The notes: generated from the letters alone by a model not told the origin. Numbered from the stretch's first letter, positions 9,032-17,621 are shown. The stretch is 64,000 nt of DNA from Winogradskyella jejuensis (GCF_900129745.1 NZ_FQWS01000002.1:310001-374000); one strand, 5' to 3'. A program made the numbers and translations.

Positions 9032-9583
9032 ATGTTTCAAGTAGACATCATTGAAAAGTGTAGACAAAACGATAGAAAAGCACAGCTAAAGCTTTACAAT
9101 CAGTATTGTAACGGTATGCTAGTAGTGGCTCAGCGTTTTGTGAAAAATACAATGGAAGCAGAAGATGTCGTGCAAGAATCATTTATAAAGGCTTTTGAAA
9201 AATTAGAGCAATACAAAGCTGAAGTGACTTTTGGAGCATGGCTAAAACGTATTGTAATTAACAAAAGTATAGACCTATTAAAATCTAAAAAACAACGTTT
9301 AGTAGATTTAGAAGAGGTACAGTTAAAAGTTGTTGATGCTAATTATGATGAAGATTGGTCGGTTAATAGCAGCGTAACTGTAGATGATGTTAAAATTGCG
9401 ATACAGCAATTGCCTGAAAAGTATAAGTATGTGGTGATGTTGTATTTGGTAGAAGGGTACGACCACCAAGAGATATCAGAAATATTAAATATCTCCGAAA
9501 TAGCATCTAGAACACAGCTATCGAGAGGAAAAGGAAAATTAAAAGAATTACTAAATAAAAGGAAAAATGGGACAGAATCTTAA
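9032..9583 (+). CDS. ECF-type RNA polymerase sigma factor
   Basis: A 183-residue sigma-70 family protein with only regions 2 and 4, the layout of extracytoplasmic-function sigma factors. Region 2 contains the -10 melting and recognition stretch (AEDVVQESFIKAFEKLEQYK, then FGAWLKRIVINKSIDLLKSKK), and region 4 carries a helix-turn-helix (LPEKYKYVVMLYLVEGYDHQEISEILNIS, then SRTQLSRGKGKLKELL). It overlaps the following membrane-protein gene by 17 nt, the usual arrangement for a sigma factor and its anti-sigma partner. Preceded by a 224-nt intergenic region in which no convincing promoter was found; a short inverted repeat TTAGCTT/AAGCTAA brackets the sequence just before the start. Confidence 0.93.
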   Translation: MFQVDIIEKCRQNDRKAQLKLYNQYCNGMLVVAQRFVKNTMEAEDVVQESFIKAFEKLEQYKAEVTFGAWLKRIVINKSIDLLKSKKQRLVDLEEVQLKVVDANYDEDWSVNSSVTVDDVKIAIQQLPEKYKYVVMLYLVEGYDHQEISEILNISEIASRTQLSRGKGKLKELLNKRKNGTES

Positions 9584-10136
9584 AGATTTATTCAAAAACC
9601 AACCTAAAGACGAGAGTGTAAAGATGTCTGAAGGCCACGAGGCTCGTTTTTTACAAAAGTTAGACAAAGCCTTACCAGAAAAGAAGAAGTCGAGTCGCTT
9701 TGGGTTTTTAAATATTGCCGCGAGTGTTATTGTTTTACTTGGATTAAGTTATGGGGCGTTTAAGTATAGTAATAATACAGATAATCCAGATGAGCCAAAA
9801 GAGGAAATGGCAACTAAGGATATTAAAACAATGGGAGATATTTCTCCAGACTTAAAAAAGGTTGAAGATTACTATTTGGCAAGTATTAATTTGGAGCTAT
9901 CAAAAGTAAAATTGACGCCACAAAATAAAGACTTAGTCGATGGTTATATCGCTAGGTTAAAAGAATTGAACACCGAATACGATAACCTTACCATTGAGCT
10001 TAACGAAAACGGACCTAATGAAGATACGCTTGACGCGTTGATAGATAATCTAAAATTCAGATTGAATTTAGTTATGCGATTAAAAGAAAAATTACAAGAA
10101 TTCAATGCAGATAAATTTGAAGAAGTAAGCATCTAA
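9567..10136 (+). CDS. single-pass membrane protein, probable anti-sigma factor
   Basis: A 189-residue protein with a basic cytoplasmic N-terminus of about 45 residues, one transmembrane helix near residues 49-67 (LNIAASVIVLLGLSYGAF) and a C-terminal extracytoplasmic region predicted to be helical and rich in E, K, L and N. This is the topology of anti-sigma factors that hold an ECF sigma at the membrane, and the 17-nt overlap with the sigma gene supports that role. No zinc-binding ZAS motif (HxxxCxxC) is visible, so the sigma-binding part would be of another type. Function is inferred from position and topology, not from a recognised domain. Confidence 0.7.
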   Translation: MGQNLKDLFKNQPKDESVKMSEGHEARFLQKLDKALPEKKKSSRFGFLNIAASVIVLLGLSYGAFKYSNNTDNPDEPKEEMATKDIKTMGDISPDLKKVEDYYLASINLELSKVKLTPQNKDLVDGYIARLKELNTEYDNLTIELNENGPNEDTLDALIDNLKFRLNLVMRLKEKLQEFNADKFEEVSI

Positions 10137-10204
10137 TCACAATTATAAATCAAAAAACGAACAGTTTATACTCAACTTAATTGGGTATCTAAAATCAAAA
10201 CAAA

Positions 10205-11794
10205 ATGAAGACAATCAAAATTTTAATGTTGTGTCTAATCACCACAATTGGATTTGCACAGAAAAAGGAAACTAAAACATCTCAATCAATCAATGTTAAT
10301 AAGGACGTTGTTGTAGACTTAAATACCAATTATGTTGAGATAGAAATCGAAACATGGAACAAAAATGTAGTTGAAGTTGAAGCCTATCTTGAAAGCAGTA
10401 AATTATCGCAGGAGGAATTAAAGAAAGCGCTCGATAGTTGGAGATTAAACATAGACGCAACATCTGATGAGGTAAAAATTTCATCTATGGGTGGTAGCAG
10501 AAGTTTATTTCCTAGTGGGTCTTATGACGATATTTTAAAGGATTTGGAGTTTAGCTTAGCAGATTTACCAGATATTCCTGAGATGAGGGCACTACCAAAC
10601 ATGCCAAAAATGGCAGATTTTCCAAACTTACCAGAAATGCCTAAGATGCCAGAATTTCCTGAATTACCTGAATTGCCAGAAGGTGTAAATACAATTCAAT
10701 TTGATTATGATAAATATCAGAAAGATGGCGAAAAGTATTTAGCAGAATGGAGTAAAAAGTATGAGAAAGAAGGTGGTAAAGAGCTTCAAAAACGTATGGA
10801 AGAGTGGGCAAAGAAATTTGCTGAGTCTGGTTACCAAGAGAAGATGGCCAAATGGGGCGAAGAGTACGGAAAACGTTTTGAAGGACAATGGGCAAAAGAC
10901 ATGGAGAAATGGGGTGAGGAATTTGGCGAAAAGTTTGGAAAAGACATGGAAAAGTGGGGCGAAGAATTTGGCGAAAAATTTGGAAAAGACATGGAAAAGT
11001 GGGGCGAACGTCTAGAAAAACAAATGGAAAAGAAAGCTAAAGCTTATGAGAAAAGAGCTGAACTTATGGAAGAACGTGCCGAAAAGATGAGTGAACGTCT
11101 AGAGCAACGTGCAAAAGAGCGAGAAGAAAGAGCCGAAGAACTTGCAAACCGAAGAGAAGAAATGCAAGACCGTAGAGAGTCTATTTTTGTAAAGCGTTAT
11201 GAGTCTGCTAGAGATAGCAGGGTGAAACGTGTTATAAAAATAAAAATGCCTAAAAAAGCAAAACTAAAACTTAACGTAAGACACGGTGAGCTTAAAATTG
11301 CCTCTGCTGTGCATGATGCAAGAGGCGATGTGTCACATACCTTTTTATTAGCAGAAAACATTGATGGAAGTAACACTTCCATCAATATTTCTTATTCTCC
11401 TGTGGTCATTAACAACTGGAATGTAGGCTCACTTAATCTTAATTTTGTTGAAAACGCCCAAATTAAGAACGCCAATAATTTAATGTTAACCTCTAAATCA
11501 TCAAATATTATTATAGATAATCTTACAGAAACAGGAATTATAGATGGTAGTTTTGGCGATTTAACCATTTCTAACTTAGCAGAGACGTTCAAAAATTTAA
11601 ATCTTGTTTTAGAGAATAGTGATGCACATGTGGAGATACCTGAAAATGTAAATTACAATCTTTTCTTTAATGGTAATCGTTCTAAGTACAACAATCAGCC
11701 TACCAAACAGAAAACATTAAAACGCTACGATGGCAAACCAAGTAGTAAAACTATTGTTGTCAATGCCAAGTACAGTAATGTTACTGTAAATTAG
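10205..11794 (+). CDS. exported DUF4097-like protein with long Trp-spaced repeat insertion
   Basis: A 529-residue protein with a clear signal peptide (MKTIKILMLCLITTIGFAQ). Residues ~20-100 are beta-rich and residues ~340-529 form short repeated strands (KLKLNVRHGELKIAS, INISYSPVVINN, NIIIDNLTETG, GDLTISN) as in DUF4097 putative-adhesin beta-helices. Between them lie a Pro/Met/Leu/Glu segment (LPNMPKMADFPNLPEMPKMP) and about 190 highly charged helical residues. That helix includes two exact 15-residue repeats DMEKWGEEFGEKFGK plus a partial third, and more diverged upstream versions with Trp every 15-18 residues. It lies 68 nt after the anti-sigma-like gene and probably belongs to the same regulated unit. 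Predicted periplasmic or surface; function unknown. Confidence 0.75.
   Translation: MKTIKILMLCLITTIGFAQKKETKTSQSINVNKDVVVDLNTNYVEIEIETWNKNVVEVEAYLESSKLSQEELKKALDSWRLNIDATSDEVKISSMGGSRSLFPSGSYDDILKDLEFSLADLPDIPEMRALPNMPKMADFPNLPEMPKMPEFPELPELPEGVNTIQFDYDKYQKDGEKYLAEWSKKYEKEGGKELQKRMEEWAKKFAESGYQEKMAKWGEEYGKRFEGQWAKDMEKWGEEFGEKFGKDMEKWGEEFGEKFGKDMEKWGERLEKQMEKKAKAYEKRAELMEERAEKMSERLEQRAKEREERAEELANRREEMQDRRESIFVKRYESARDSRVKRVIKIKMPKKAKLKLNVRHGELKIASAVHDARGDVSHTFLLAENIDGSNTSINISYSPVVINNWNVGSLNLNFVENAQIKNANNLMLTSKSSNIIIDNLTETGIIDGSFGDLTISNLAETFKNLNLVLENSDAHVEIPENVNYNLFFNGNRSKYNNQPTKQKTLKRYDGKPSSKTIVVNAKYSNVTVN
10898..11008 (+). repeat. 45-bp in-frame tandem repeat (2.5 copies)
   Basis: Copy 1 is 10898-10942, copy 2 is 10943-10987, and a 21-bp partial third copy is 10988-11008. 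Each full copy encodes DMEKWGEEFGEKFGK. Copies 1 and 2 differ at five bases, all synonymous, while the partial copy is identical to the start of copy 2. Confidence 0.95.
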
Positions 11795-11835
11795 TTTTAG
11801 ACCATTTCTTTTCAAATATAGATTTGGTCTAAAAC
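11794..11835 (+). terminator. possible terminator after the sigma-factor operon
   Basis: A perfect 11-bp inverted repeat GTTTTAGACCA (11794-11804) / TGGTCTAAAAC (11825-11835), starting at the last base of the stop codon. The loop is 20 nt and no long T-run follows, so it could also be an mRNA 3'-end stabiliser. Confidence 0.5.
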
Positions 11836-11911
11836 TTCCTCATCATATTCTATATTTTCTTTCGCAGTTTTCCATGAAATAGATTCTTATTTTTATGGAA
11901 ATTTTTAGTTT

Positions 11912-12598
11912 ATGATAGTTTCAGATTTTCAATCTACTTTACAATCTTTAGATCCATTTCCCGTATTAGGAAAATCATATAGTTTAGAAGATTATACCCC
12001 TTTAGATTTGTCGGTTAATAACAAAGATTTAGAGTGTGTTAACGTTTCTAGTGCCGACAACTTAGAAGCTTTTATTTGGAACCATATGAAGCATAACAAC
12101 GCTAAAGTAGCCTTTGGTGGATATATTGAAAAACGAGGTATTTATAATCGCAGTTCCCATTTTAATCAACAAAATCCTGACTTGGAAAGAAATATCCATC
12201 TAGGACTAGATTTATGGATAGAAGCGAATGCTCCAATTTATGCGCCTCTTGATGGCGAAATTCATAGTTTTAAAAATAATACCAATTATGGTGATTATGG
12301 TCCAACCCTAATTCTAAAGCACCAAATAGAAAATTACAGATTTTATACGCTTTATGGTCATTTAAGTATAGAATCTCTAGAGAATAAAAACGTTGGAGAT
12401 CAAATTTTAAAAGGAGAAGAAATTGCAACTTTAGGCACCGCTGAAGTTAATGGCGATTATGCCCCGCATTTACACTTTCAGCTGATAAAAGATATACAAG
12501 ATTTCTATGGAGATTATCCAGGTGTTTCTAATCAACAAGATTTAGAGTTTTATAAATCCAACTGTCCAGACCCAAATTTGTTCTTGAACTTAGTTTAA
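11912..12598 (+). CDS. M23 family metallopeptidase (LytM-like), no signal peptide
   Basis: A 228-residue protein with an M23 peptidoglycan endopeptidase domain in its second half. HLGLDLWIEANAPIYAPLDGEI contains the HxxxD zinc ligands and the GxIxxV-like loop, YTLYGHLS is the conserved strand, and PHLHFQL is the HxH motif with catalytic histidine and zinc ligand. All metal and catalytic residues are present, so it should be active. There is no N-terminal signal peptide or lipobox; the first 90 residues are a soluble domain I do not recognise. Export would need another route or the enzyme acts inside the cell. Its 3' end overlaps by 9 nt the convergent NTF2-like gene. Confidence 0.85.
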   Translation: MIVSDFQSTLQSLDPFPVLGKSYSLEDYTPLDLSVNNKDLECVNVSSADNLEAFIWNHMKHNNAKVAFGGYIEKRGIYNRSSHFNQQNPDLERNIHLGLDLWIEANAPIYAPLDGEIHSFKNNTNYGDYGPTLILKHQIENYRFYTLYGHLSIESLENKNVGDQILKGEEIATLGTAEVNGDYAPHLHFQLIKDIQDFYGDYPGVSNQQDLEFYKSNCPDPNLFLNLV

Positions 12599-13109
12599 GA
12601 ATTTATCTAAATCATCAATAGCGTGAGCTTTGTTGAAATCTACTTCATCTATAGTATTAGATTCTGAAGAATCATAGTCCATGGTTATGATCCATTGGTC
12701 ACCTATTTTTTTCATGATAACATGAAACTGACCGTAATAACTTTGCGCTTTAGCAGTATTAGGATTACGAGTAAGTTTATACACACCACGCTCACTAGAG
12801 ACAGAGTCGTTAGTTACCCGTTCAAAAAACCTGAGTGCTATGCTATTACTTTGATTAGATTGCTTCATAGAAGCAAACTGCCTTTTGTAGTTGTTAATGT
12901 AGCTATAGTAATCTGAAATATTTCTACCGCCAGAAACACGGACTAAATCTTTTGAATGGATTTCAGCCATCAGAGTATAATCAAGGGTTTCAAAAGCTTT
13001 ATAGAACTTTGCCCCATGTTTTATTAATGCCTTGAAGGTTCTCTTTAGATTGTCCGCTCACCGAATATGTAGCTAATACTATTACAAATAGACTTATTAA
13101 ACTTTTCAT
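12590..13109 (-). pseudogene. frameshifted NTF2/SnoaL-like secreted protein
   Basis: Two minus-strand frames together make one sensible protein. The first starts at ATG 13109 and encodes a signal peptide (MKSLISLFVIVLATYSVSGQ) and SKENLQGINKTWGKVL before a stop at 12999. The second, open through 12970 down to 12590, encodes FYKAFETLDYTLMAEIHSKD and the remaining NTF2-like fold, ending in a glycine-free acidic tail. Removing one base from the C4 run at 13012-13015 (G4 on the coding strand) reads TWAKFYKAFETLDY without interruption and gives 172 residues. This is either a genuine single-base insertion or a homopolymer sequencing error. Product role is unknown; NTF2-like proteins are small ligand-binding or enzymatic folds. 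A shorter 126-residue product from ATG 12970 would lack the export signal and first helix. Confidence 0.75.
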
Positions 13110-13136
13110 GAATAGAAGTTTGAATGATTTCAAGAT

Positions 13137-13167
13137 AAAAAAAATCCCAATGCCATGCATTAGGATT
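13137..13167 (-). terminator. rho-independent terminator of the T9SS cargo gene
   Basis: Read on the minus strand, AATCCTAATGC and GCATTGGGATT form an 11-bp stem (one G-U pair) around a 3-nt loop, followed by eight T residues (13144 down to 13137). It lies 22 nt after the stop of the gene ending at 13189. Confidence 0.75.
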
Positions 13168-13188
13168 CTAACTATATGATGTGGCTTT

Positions 13189-14070
13189 TTATTTTTTAAT
13201 AAACCGAATGACTTCAGGAGAATTTAATTTCAAGAAATATGTGCCTGTTTTTAGTTTTGAGATATCTATAGACTCGTTTACAGCGATGATACCATTATCA
13301 ATTGTCTTGCCTAATATATCTATAATATTATAGTCTTGAGCTGTTTTAAGATTAGAAACTGATATTGAATCTGAAGATGGGTTTGGAAATAATTTTGGTT
13401 TGGTTTCTAATTGAAAATCATTAGTAGAAAGTACTTCTGCACCCCAAGTGAAGGCGTCTAGAGCTATATAGTCCATATCATTTGATGCCACAAATGTTAT
13501 TTCATCTACATTTAATTCTGAATAATCTGTACCATTAATATTCGAAAAATTAATCTCTGTAAAACCATTATTTAGAGCAAAATTATTAGGGTCATTTAAA
13601 TCAGCGGGTAATAAAGTAAAAGTAAATACAGGTGTAGTGTTACCGTCTACTAATCCAGTAATAGTTAAAGTTCCAGTAACAGGCTTAACAAACCCACTAG
13701 TTGCACAGTACATATATAAGGATTTAATTGTAATGTTATTTCCTAATCCCGTAGTCATTGAAAAGGTACTTCCATTATTATCTCCATTAGAGTTCCTTGA
13801 AGAGTCAATAAATTGGTCATCAGCAGCAGTTCCGTTCCAACCGCATCCAACACAGCTGTCGCTATTACCAGTAGGATTTTGATTATAGCCTTGAGAGAAA
13901 ACATCAAATCTTTCGGGTGCAGTACTTAAAATATTGAAAATTTGACCATTATTTGTGAATGAAGTTGCTCCAGGTGAAAGAGGTGATTCAAAGTCTTCAG
14001 TACCTTGCGCACTTACATTACAAATAAGAAATAATGATGTAATAATTGTAAAAAAGTAATCTTTTTTCAT
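13189..14070 (-). CDS. secreted protein with type IX secretion C-terminal sorting domain
   Basis: A 293-residue exported protein. The N-terminus has a Sec signal peptide (FFTIITSLFLICNVSAQ). Residues ~20-215 look like a beta-sandwich jelly-roll (GTLTITGLVDGN, DMDYIALDAFTWG), with an SCVGCGWNG loop whose two cysteines may form a disulfide or bind metal. The last ~75 residues are a type A T9SS C-terminal domain: LFPNPSSDSISVSN, YNIIDILGKTI, INESIDISKLKTGTYFLKL and the terminal basic FIKK. The sorting domain would be removed on secretion across the outer membrane and the protein released or attached to the surface. Cargo function is not recognisable. It is flanked by terminators on both sides, so it is probably monocistronic. 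Confidence 0.88.
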   Translation of the reverse strand: MKKDYFFTIITSLFLICNVSAQGTEDFESPLSPGATSFTNNGQIFNILSTAPERFDVFSQGYNQNPTGNSDSCVGCGWNGTAADDQFIDSSRNSNGDNNGSTFSMTTGLGNNITIKSLYMYCATSGFVKPVTGTLTITGLVDGNTTPVFTFTLLPADLNDPNNFALNNGFTEINFSNINGTDYSELNVDEITFVASNDMDYIALDAFTWGAEVLSTNDFQLETKPKLFPNPSSDSISVSNLKTAQDYNIIDILGKTIDNGIIAVNESIDISKLKTGTYFLKLNSPEVIRFIKK

Positions 14071-14150
14071 AAAGTTGAGTTTTGATTTAGCTGATATGCT
14101 AAGTTACTAATAAATTAATTATTAGTATGTTATAACTGCTTATTTGCAAA

Positions 14151-14184
14151 AAAAATCCTGATGCATAGATACATCAGGATTTTT
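14151..14184 (-). terminator. rho-independent terminator after secA
   Basis: Perfect 13-bp inverted repeat AAAAATCCTGATG (14151-14163) / CATCAGGATTTTT (14172-14184) with an 8-nt loop and A/T runs at both ends. It lies 35 nt beyond the secA stop and before the T9SS cargo gene; symmetric, so it could act in both directions. Confidence 0.85.
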
Positions 14185-14218
14185 ATATATGAGGTTTTAT
14201 CAAATAATCGGTAAGTGA

Positions 14219-17200
14219 CTAGTCTCCAACCAAAACCCATTCACCTTTTTGTATTAAAGGGATAGCTTGTTTGTACTTCACTTCTTTGGCTTCGCCACTC
14301 ATCACATGTTTTATCGTTACACGATCGTTACGGCCAATTTTTGGTTGCTCACGTACAATAGTTTCTACCACTTGCTGTTGTCTTGATGCTCCAGCACCAG
14401 CAGCTCTACTTTGTGCCGCGCGCTCGTCTAAATTTTGGATTTCCTCTTTTTGTTCTTGAGTTTTCTCTTGTCGTCTAGCTTTTGCTTCTTGAATGGTACT
14501 AGCCGTTTCTTGAGGAATTTCGCCTTTAAATAAGAATGAAATCACATCTTTATTCACTTGGTCAATCATCACCTTGAATAATTCAAAAGCTTCAAACTTG
14601 TAAATTAAAAGTGGGTCTTTCTGCTCATGTACTGCTAATTGTACAGATTGCTTTAACTCATCCATTTTTCGTAAATGGGTTTTCCAAGCATCATCAACAA
14701 TGGCAAGCGTGATGTTCTTTTCAAAATCATTAATCAGCTGTGTACCTTTTGTTTCGTAGGCTTTCTCTAAATCTGTAACCACTTGAAGCGTTTTTGTGCC
14801 ATCTGTAAACGGTACAACGATACGCTTAAATTTATCACGCTGTGTATTGTATACATTTTCGATTACAGGATAAGCCAAATCCGCTGCACGCTGCATTTTT
14901 TCTCTGTAATGCTTAAACGCGGCTTTGTAAACGGTACCTGCAATAGTTTGAGTGTCCATTTTTGCAAATTCGTCTTCAGAAATCGGAGATGGCATCGAGA
15001 AATAACGAATCAGCTCAAACTCAAAGTTTTTGTAATCGTTAGCTTCTTTATTGGTTTCAGCAATAATTTCGGACGTATCAAAAATCATATTTGCTAAATC
15101 CACACGCAGGCGCTCTCCATGTAAGGCATGACGACGTCGTTTGTAAACCACCTCACGCTGTGCATTCATCACATCATCATATTCTAATAAACGCTTACGA
15201 ACACCAAATTGGTTTTCTTCTACTTTTTTCTGCGCACGTTCTATAGATTTAGAAATCATACTATGCTGAATAACTTCGCCTTCCTTCAAGCCCATTTTAT
15301 CCATCATTTTGGCAATGCGTTCACTACCAAAAAGACGCATTAAATTGTCTTCTAAAGACACATAGAATTGTGAACTTCCTGGGTCTCCTTGACGACCCGC
15401 ACGACCACGTAGCTGTCTATCTACACGACGAGAATCATGACGCTCTGTACCTACAATAGCTAAACCACCAGCTGCTTTTACTTCATCAGATAATTTAATA
15501 TCGGTACCACGTCCAGCCATGTTTGTGGCAATAGTGACCTGACCAGCATTACCCGCTTCAGCAACAATATCTGCCTCACGTTTGTGCTGCTTAGCGTTAA
15601 GGATATTATGAGGAATTTTTCGCTGTGCTAAAATTTTTCCTAATAATTCTGAAATATCTACAGAGGTTGTTCCAATTAGTACTGGTCTTCCTTCTTTCGA
15701 TAGTTTGGTTACTTCGTCAACAACGGCATTGTATTTTTCACGCTTAGTTTTGTAAACTAGATCCTCACGGTCATCACGAGCTATTGGTCTGTTTGTTGGA
15801 ATCTCTACAACATCTAATTTGTAGATTTCCCAAAGCTCACCAGCTTCCGTTACCGCAGTACCTGTCATACCAGATAGTTTACGGTACATTCTAAAGTAAT
15901 TTTGAAGTGTTACCGTTGCAAAAGTTTGCGTAGCGTCTTCAATCTTTACATTTTCCTTCGCCTCAATCGCTTGATGTAAACCATCAGAATAACGACGCCC
16001 ATCCATAATACGACCCGTTTGCTCATCGACAATCATAACTTTATTATCCATGACCACGTACTGTGTATCTTTCTCGAAAAGCGCGTAAGCTTTTAGTAGC
16101 TGATTTAGAGTATGAATACGTTCTGACTTTACAGAAAAATCTCTAAACAGTTCTTCTTTTTCTGCGGCTTCCTCTTCTGAAGTAAGCCCTTTATTTTCAA
16201 TCTTTGCGATTTCTGTACCCATCTCTGGCATCACAAAGAAATTTGGATCGTCTTCACCAGAAAGGTAGTCTACACCTTTATCAGATAATTCTACCTGATT
16301 ATTTTTTTCGTCAATAACATAATAGAGTTCTGCATCTACTTTTGGCATTTCTCTATTATTATCCTGCATGTAAAAGTTTTCTGTTTTTTGAAGCAGCTGT
16401 TTAATACCTTCTTCACTTAAAAACTTTATTAATGCTTTGTTTTTAGGAATACCTCTGTAAACACGTAAAAGCTGGAAACCACCTTCTTTAGTATCTCCAT
16501 CCGCAATCAATTTTTTAGCTTCGGCTAAAACGCCTATTAAATATTTACGCTGTGTTTCTACAAGACTACTAACTTTTGGTTTAAGCTCATTAAACTCGTG
16601 TTCGTCTCCTTTAGGGATTGGTCCAGAGATTATTAATGGGGTACGTGCATCATCAATTAATACCGAATCGACCTCATCGACAATGGCATAGTGATGTGGA
16701 CGTTGTACTAAATCGTCTGGCGAATGCGCCATGTTATCACGCAAATAATCAAAGCCAAACTCGTTATTGGTTCCGTATGTGATATCGGCGTTGTATGCTT
16801 TACGACGTGCGTCAGAATTTGGTCTGTGGTAATCTATACAATCAACACTCAATCCATGAAATTGGAATAGCGGTGCCATCCATGCGCTATCACGTTTTGC
16901 TAGATAGTCGTTAACCGTTACCAAGTGAACACCACGACCAGCTAAGGCGTTAAGATATACTGGAAGTGTAGCCACAAGGGTTTTACCTTCACCAGTTTGC
17001 ATCTCTGCAATTTTACCTTGGTGCATCGCTATACCACCTATAAGCTGTACATCGTAGTGTACCATATCCCATGTAATGGCTTTACCAGCTGCATCCCATG
17101 AGTTTGCCCAATAGGCTTTATCACCTTCGAGGGTTACATAATCATTATCACCTGATATTTCTCTATCATAGGCGTTTGCAGTAACTTCAATTTGTGTGTT

Positions 17201-17575
17201 GTTAACAAAACGCTTCGCTGTTTCTTTAACTACGGCGAAGGCTTCAGGAAGAATATCGTTTAAGACGTCTTCTGAAATTGTGTAGATTTCATCTTTAATA
17301 CTATCAATTTCTTGATAGATATCTTCACGCTCGTCAATATCTTCAGTATTTTCTGCTTTTGTGTTCAATGCCTCAATACGCTCATTGAGAGGGGCGCGTG
17401 CTTCAGCGATTTTAGCTTTAAATTCAGATGTTTTTGCTCTTAATTCGTCATGAGATAAAGCTTCCAAAGATTTTTCGAAAGTTTTTATCTTTTCCACGAT
17501 TGGCATAATGGACTTAACGTCTTGCTTGGATTTGTCTCCAACAAAAACTTTAAGTACAGAATCTAGTAATCCCAT
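14219..17575 (-). CDS. secA: preprotein translocase ATPase SecA
   Basis: A 1118-residue SecA, the motor that drives Sec substrates through SecYEG. Visible are the Walker A MQTGEGKTLVATLP, the VTVNDYLAKRD strand, the DEVDS box (VDEVDSVLIDDARTPLIISGP), the preprotein-crosslinking region, the second ATPase domain with GTTSVDISE, TNMAGRGTDIKL and GTERHDSRRVDRQLRGRAGRQGDPGSSQFYVSLEDNLMR, and the helical scaffold. It is some 200 residues longer than E. coli SecA through insertions, including a K/E-rich stretch after the DEVDS region, as in other Bacteroidota. The C-terminus ends in VKYKQAIPLIQKGEWVLVGD with no CxCxnCH zinc finger, so the usual SecB/lipid-binding tail is absent. A 10-bp hairpin lies 17 nt upstream of the ATG. 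Confidence 0.97.
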   Translation of the reverse strand: MGLLDSVLKVFVGDKSKQDVKSIMPIVEKIKTFEKSLEALSHDELRAKTSEFKAKIAEARAPLNERIEALNTKAENTEDIDEREDIYQEIDSIKDEIYTISEDVLNDILPEAFAVVKETAKRFVNNTQIEVTANAYDREISGDNDYVTLEGDKAYWANSWDAAGKAITWDMVHYDVQLIGGIAMHQGKIAEMQTGEGKTLVATLPVYLNALAGRGVHLVTVNDYLAKRDSAWMAPLFQFHGLSVDCIDYHRPNSDARRKAYNADITYGTNNEFGFDYLRDNMAHSPDDLVQRPHHYAIVDEVDSVLIDDARTPLIISGPIPKGDEHEFNELKPKVSSLVETQRKYLIGVLAEAKKLIADGDTKEGGFQLLRVYRGIPKNKALIKFLSEEGIKQLLQKTENFYMQDNNREMPKVDAELYYVIDEKNNQVELSDKGVDYLSGEDDPNFFVMPEMGTEIAKIENKGLTSEEEAAEKEELFRDFSVKSERIHTLNQLLKAYALFEKDTQYVVMDNKVMIVDEQTGRIMDGRRYSDGLHQAIEAKENVKIEDATQTFATVTLQNYFRMYRKLSGMTGTAVTEAGELWEIYKLDVVEIPTNRPIARDDREDLVYKTKREKYNAVVDEVTKLSKEGRPVLIGTTSVDISELLGKILAQRKIPHNILNAKQHKREADIVAEAGNAGQVTIATNMAGRGTDIKLSDEVKAAGGLAIVGTERHDSRRVDRQLRGRAGRQGDPGSSQFYVSLEDNLMRLFGSERIAKMMDKMGLKEGEVIQHSMISKSIERAQKKVEENQFGVRKRLLEYDDVMNAQREVVYKRRRHALHGERLRVDLANMIFDTSEIIAETNKEANDYKNFEFELIRYFSMPSPISEDEFAKMDTQTIAGTVYKAAFKHYREKMQRAADLAYPVIENVYNTQRDKFKRIVVPFTDGTKTLQVVTDLEKAYETKGTQLINDFEKNITLAIVDDAWKTHLRKMDELKQSVQLAVHEQKDPLLIYKFEAFELFKVMIDQVNKDVISFLFKGEIPQETASTIQEAKARRQEKTQEQKEEIQNLDERAAQSRAAGAGASRQQQVVETIVREQPKIGRNDRVTIKHVMSGEAKEVKYKQAIPLIQKGEWVLVGD

Positions 17576-17592
17576 TTGGTTTGTATGTTTTT

Positions 17593-17621
17593 CAAAAACC
17601 TACTATGTACATAGGTTTTTG
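17593..17621 (-). promoter_or_regulatory. hairpin in the secA leader
   Basis: Perfect 10-bp inverted repeat CAAAAACCTA (17593-17602) / TAGGTTTTTG (17612-17621), with the 12-bp palindrome CTATGTACATAG overlapping its centre (17603-17614), so two alternative foldings exist. It lies 17 nt before the secA ATG, between the gene and the -7-like box at 17653. It might be an attenuator, translational control hairpin or protein-binding site. Confidence 0.5.

Noticed and set aside
10898-11008. Direct repeats as a CRISPR-like array
   Set aside because: The units are contiguous, in frame and encode a repeated peptide; there are no spacers and no cas genes in the window.
10761-11015. Open frame overlapping the tandem-repeat region in another frame
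   Set aside because: It is a by-product of the repeated codons in the exported protein; no start context, and the gene frame has clear signal peptide and domain logic.
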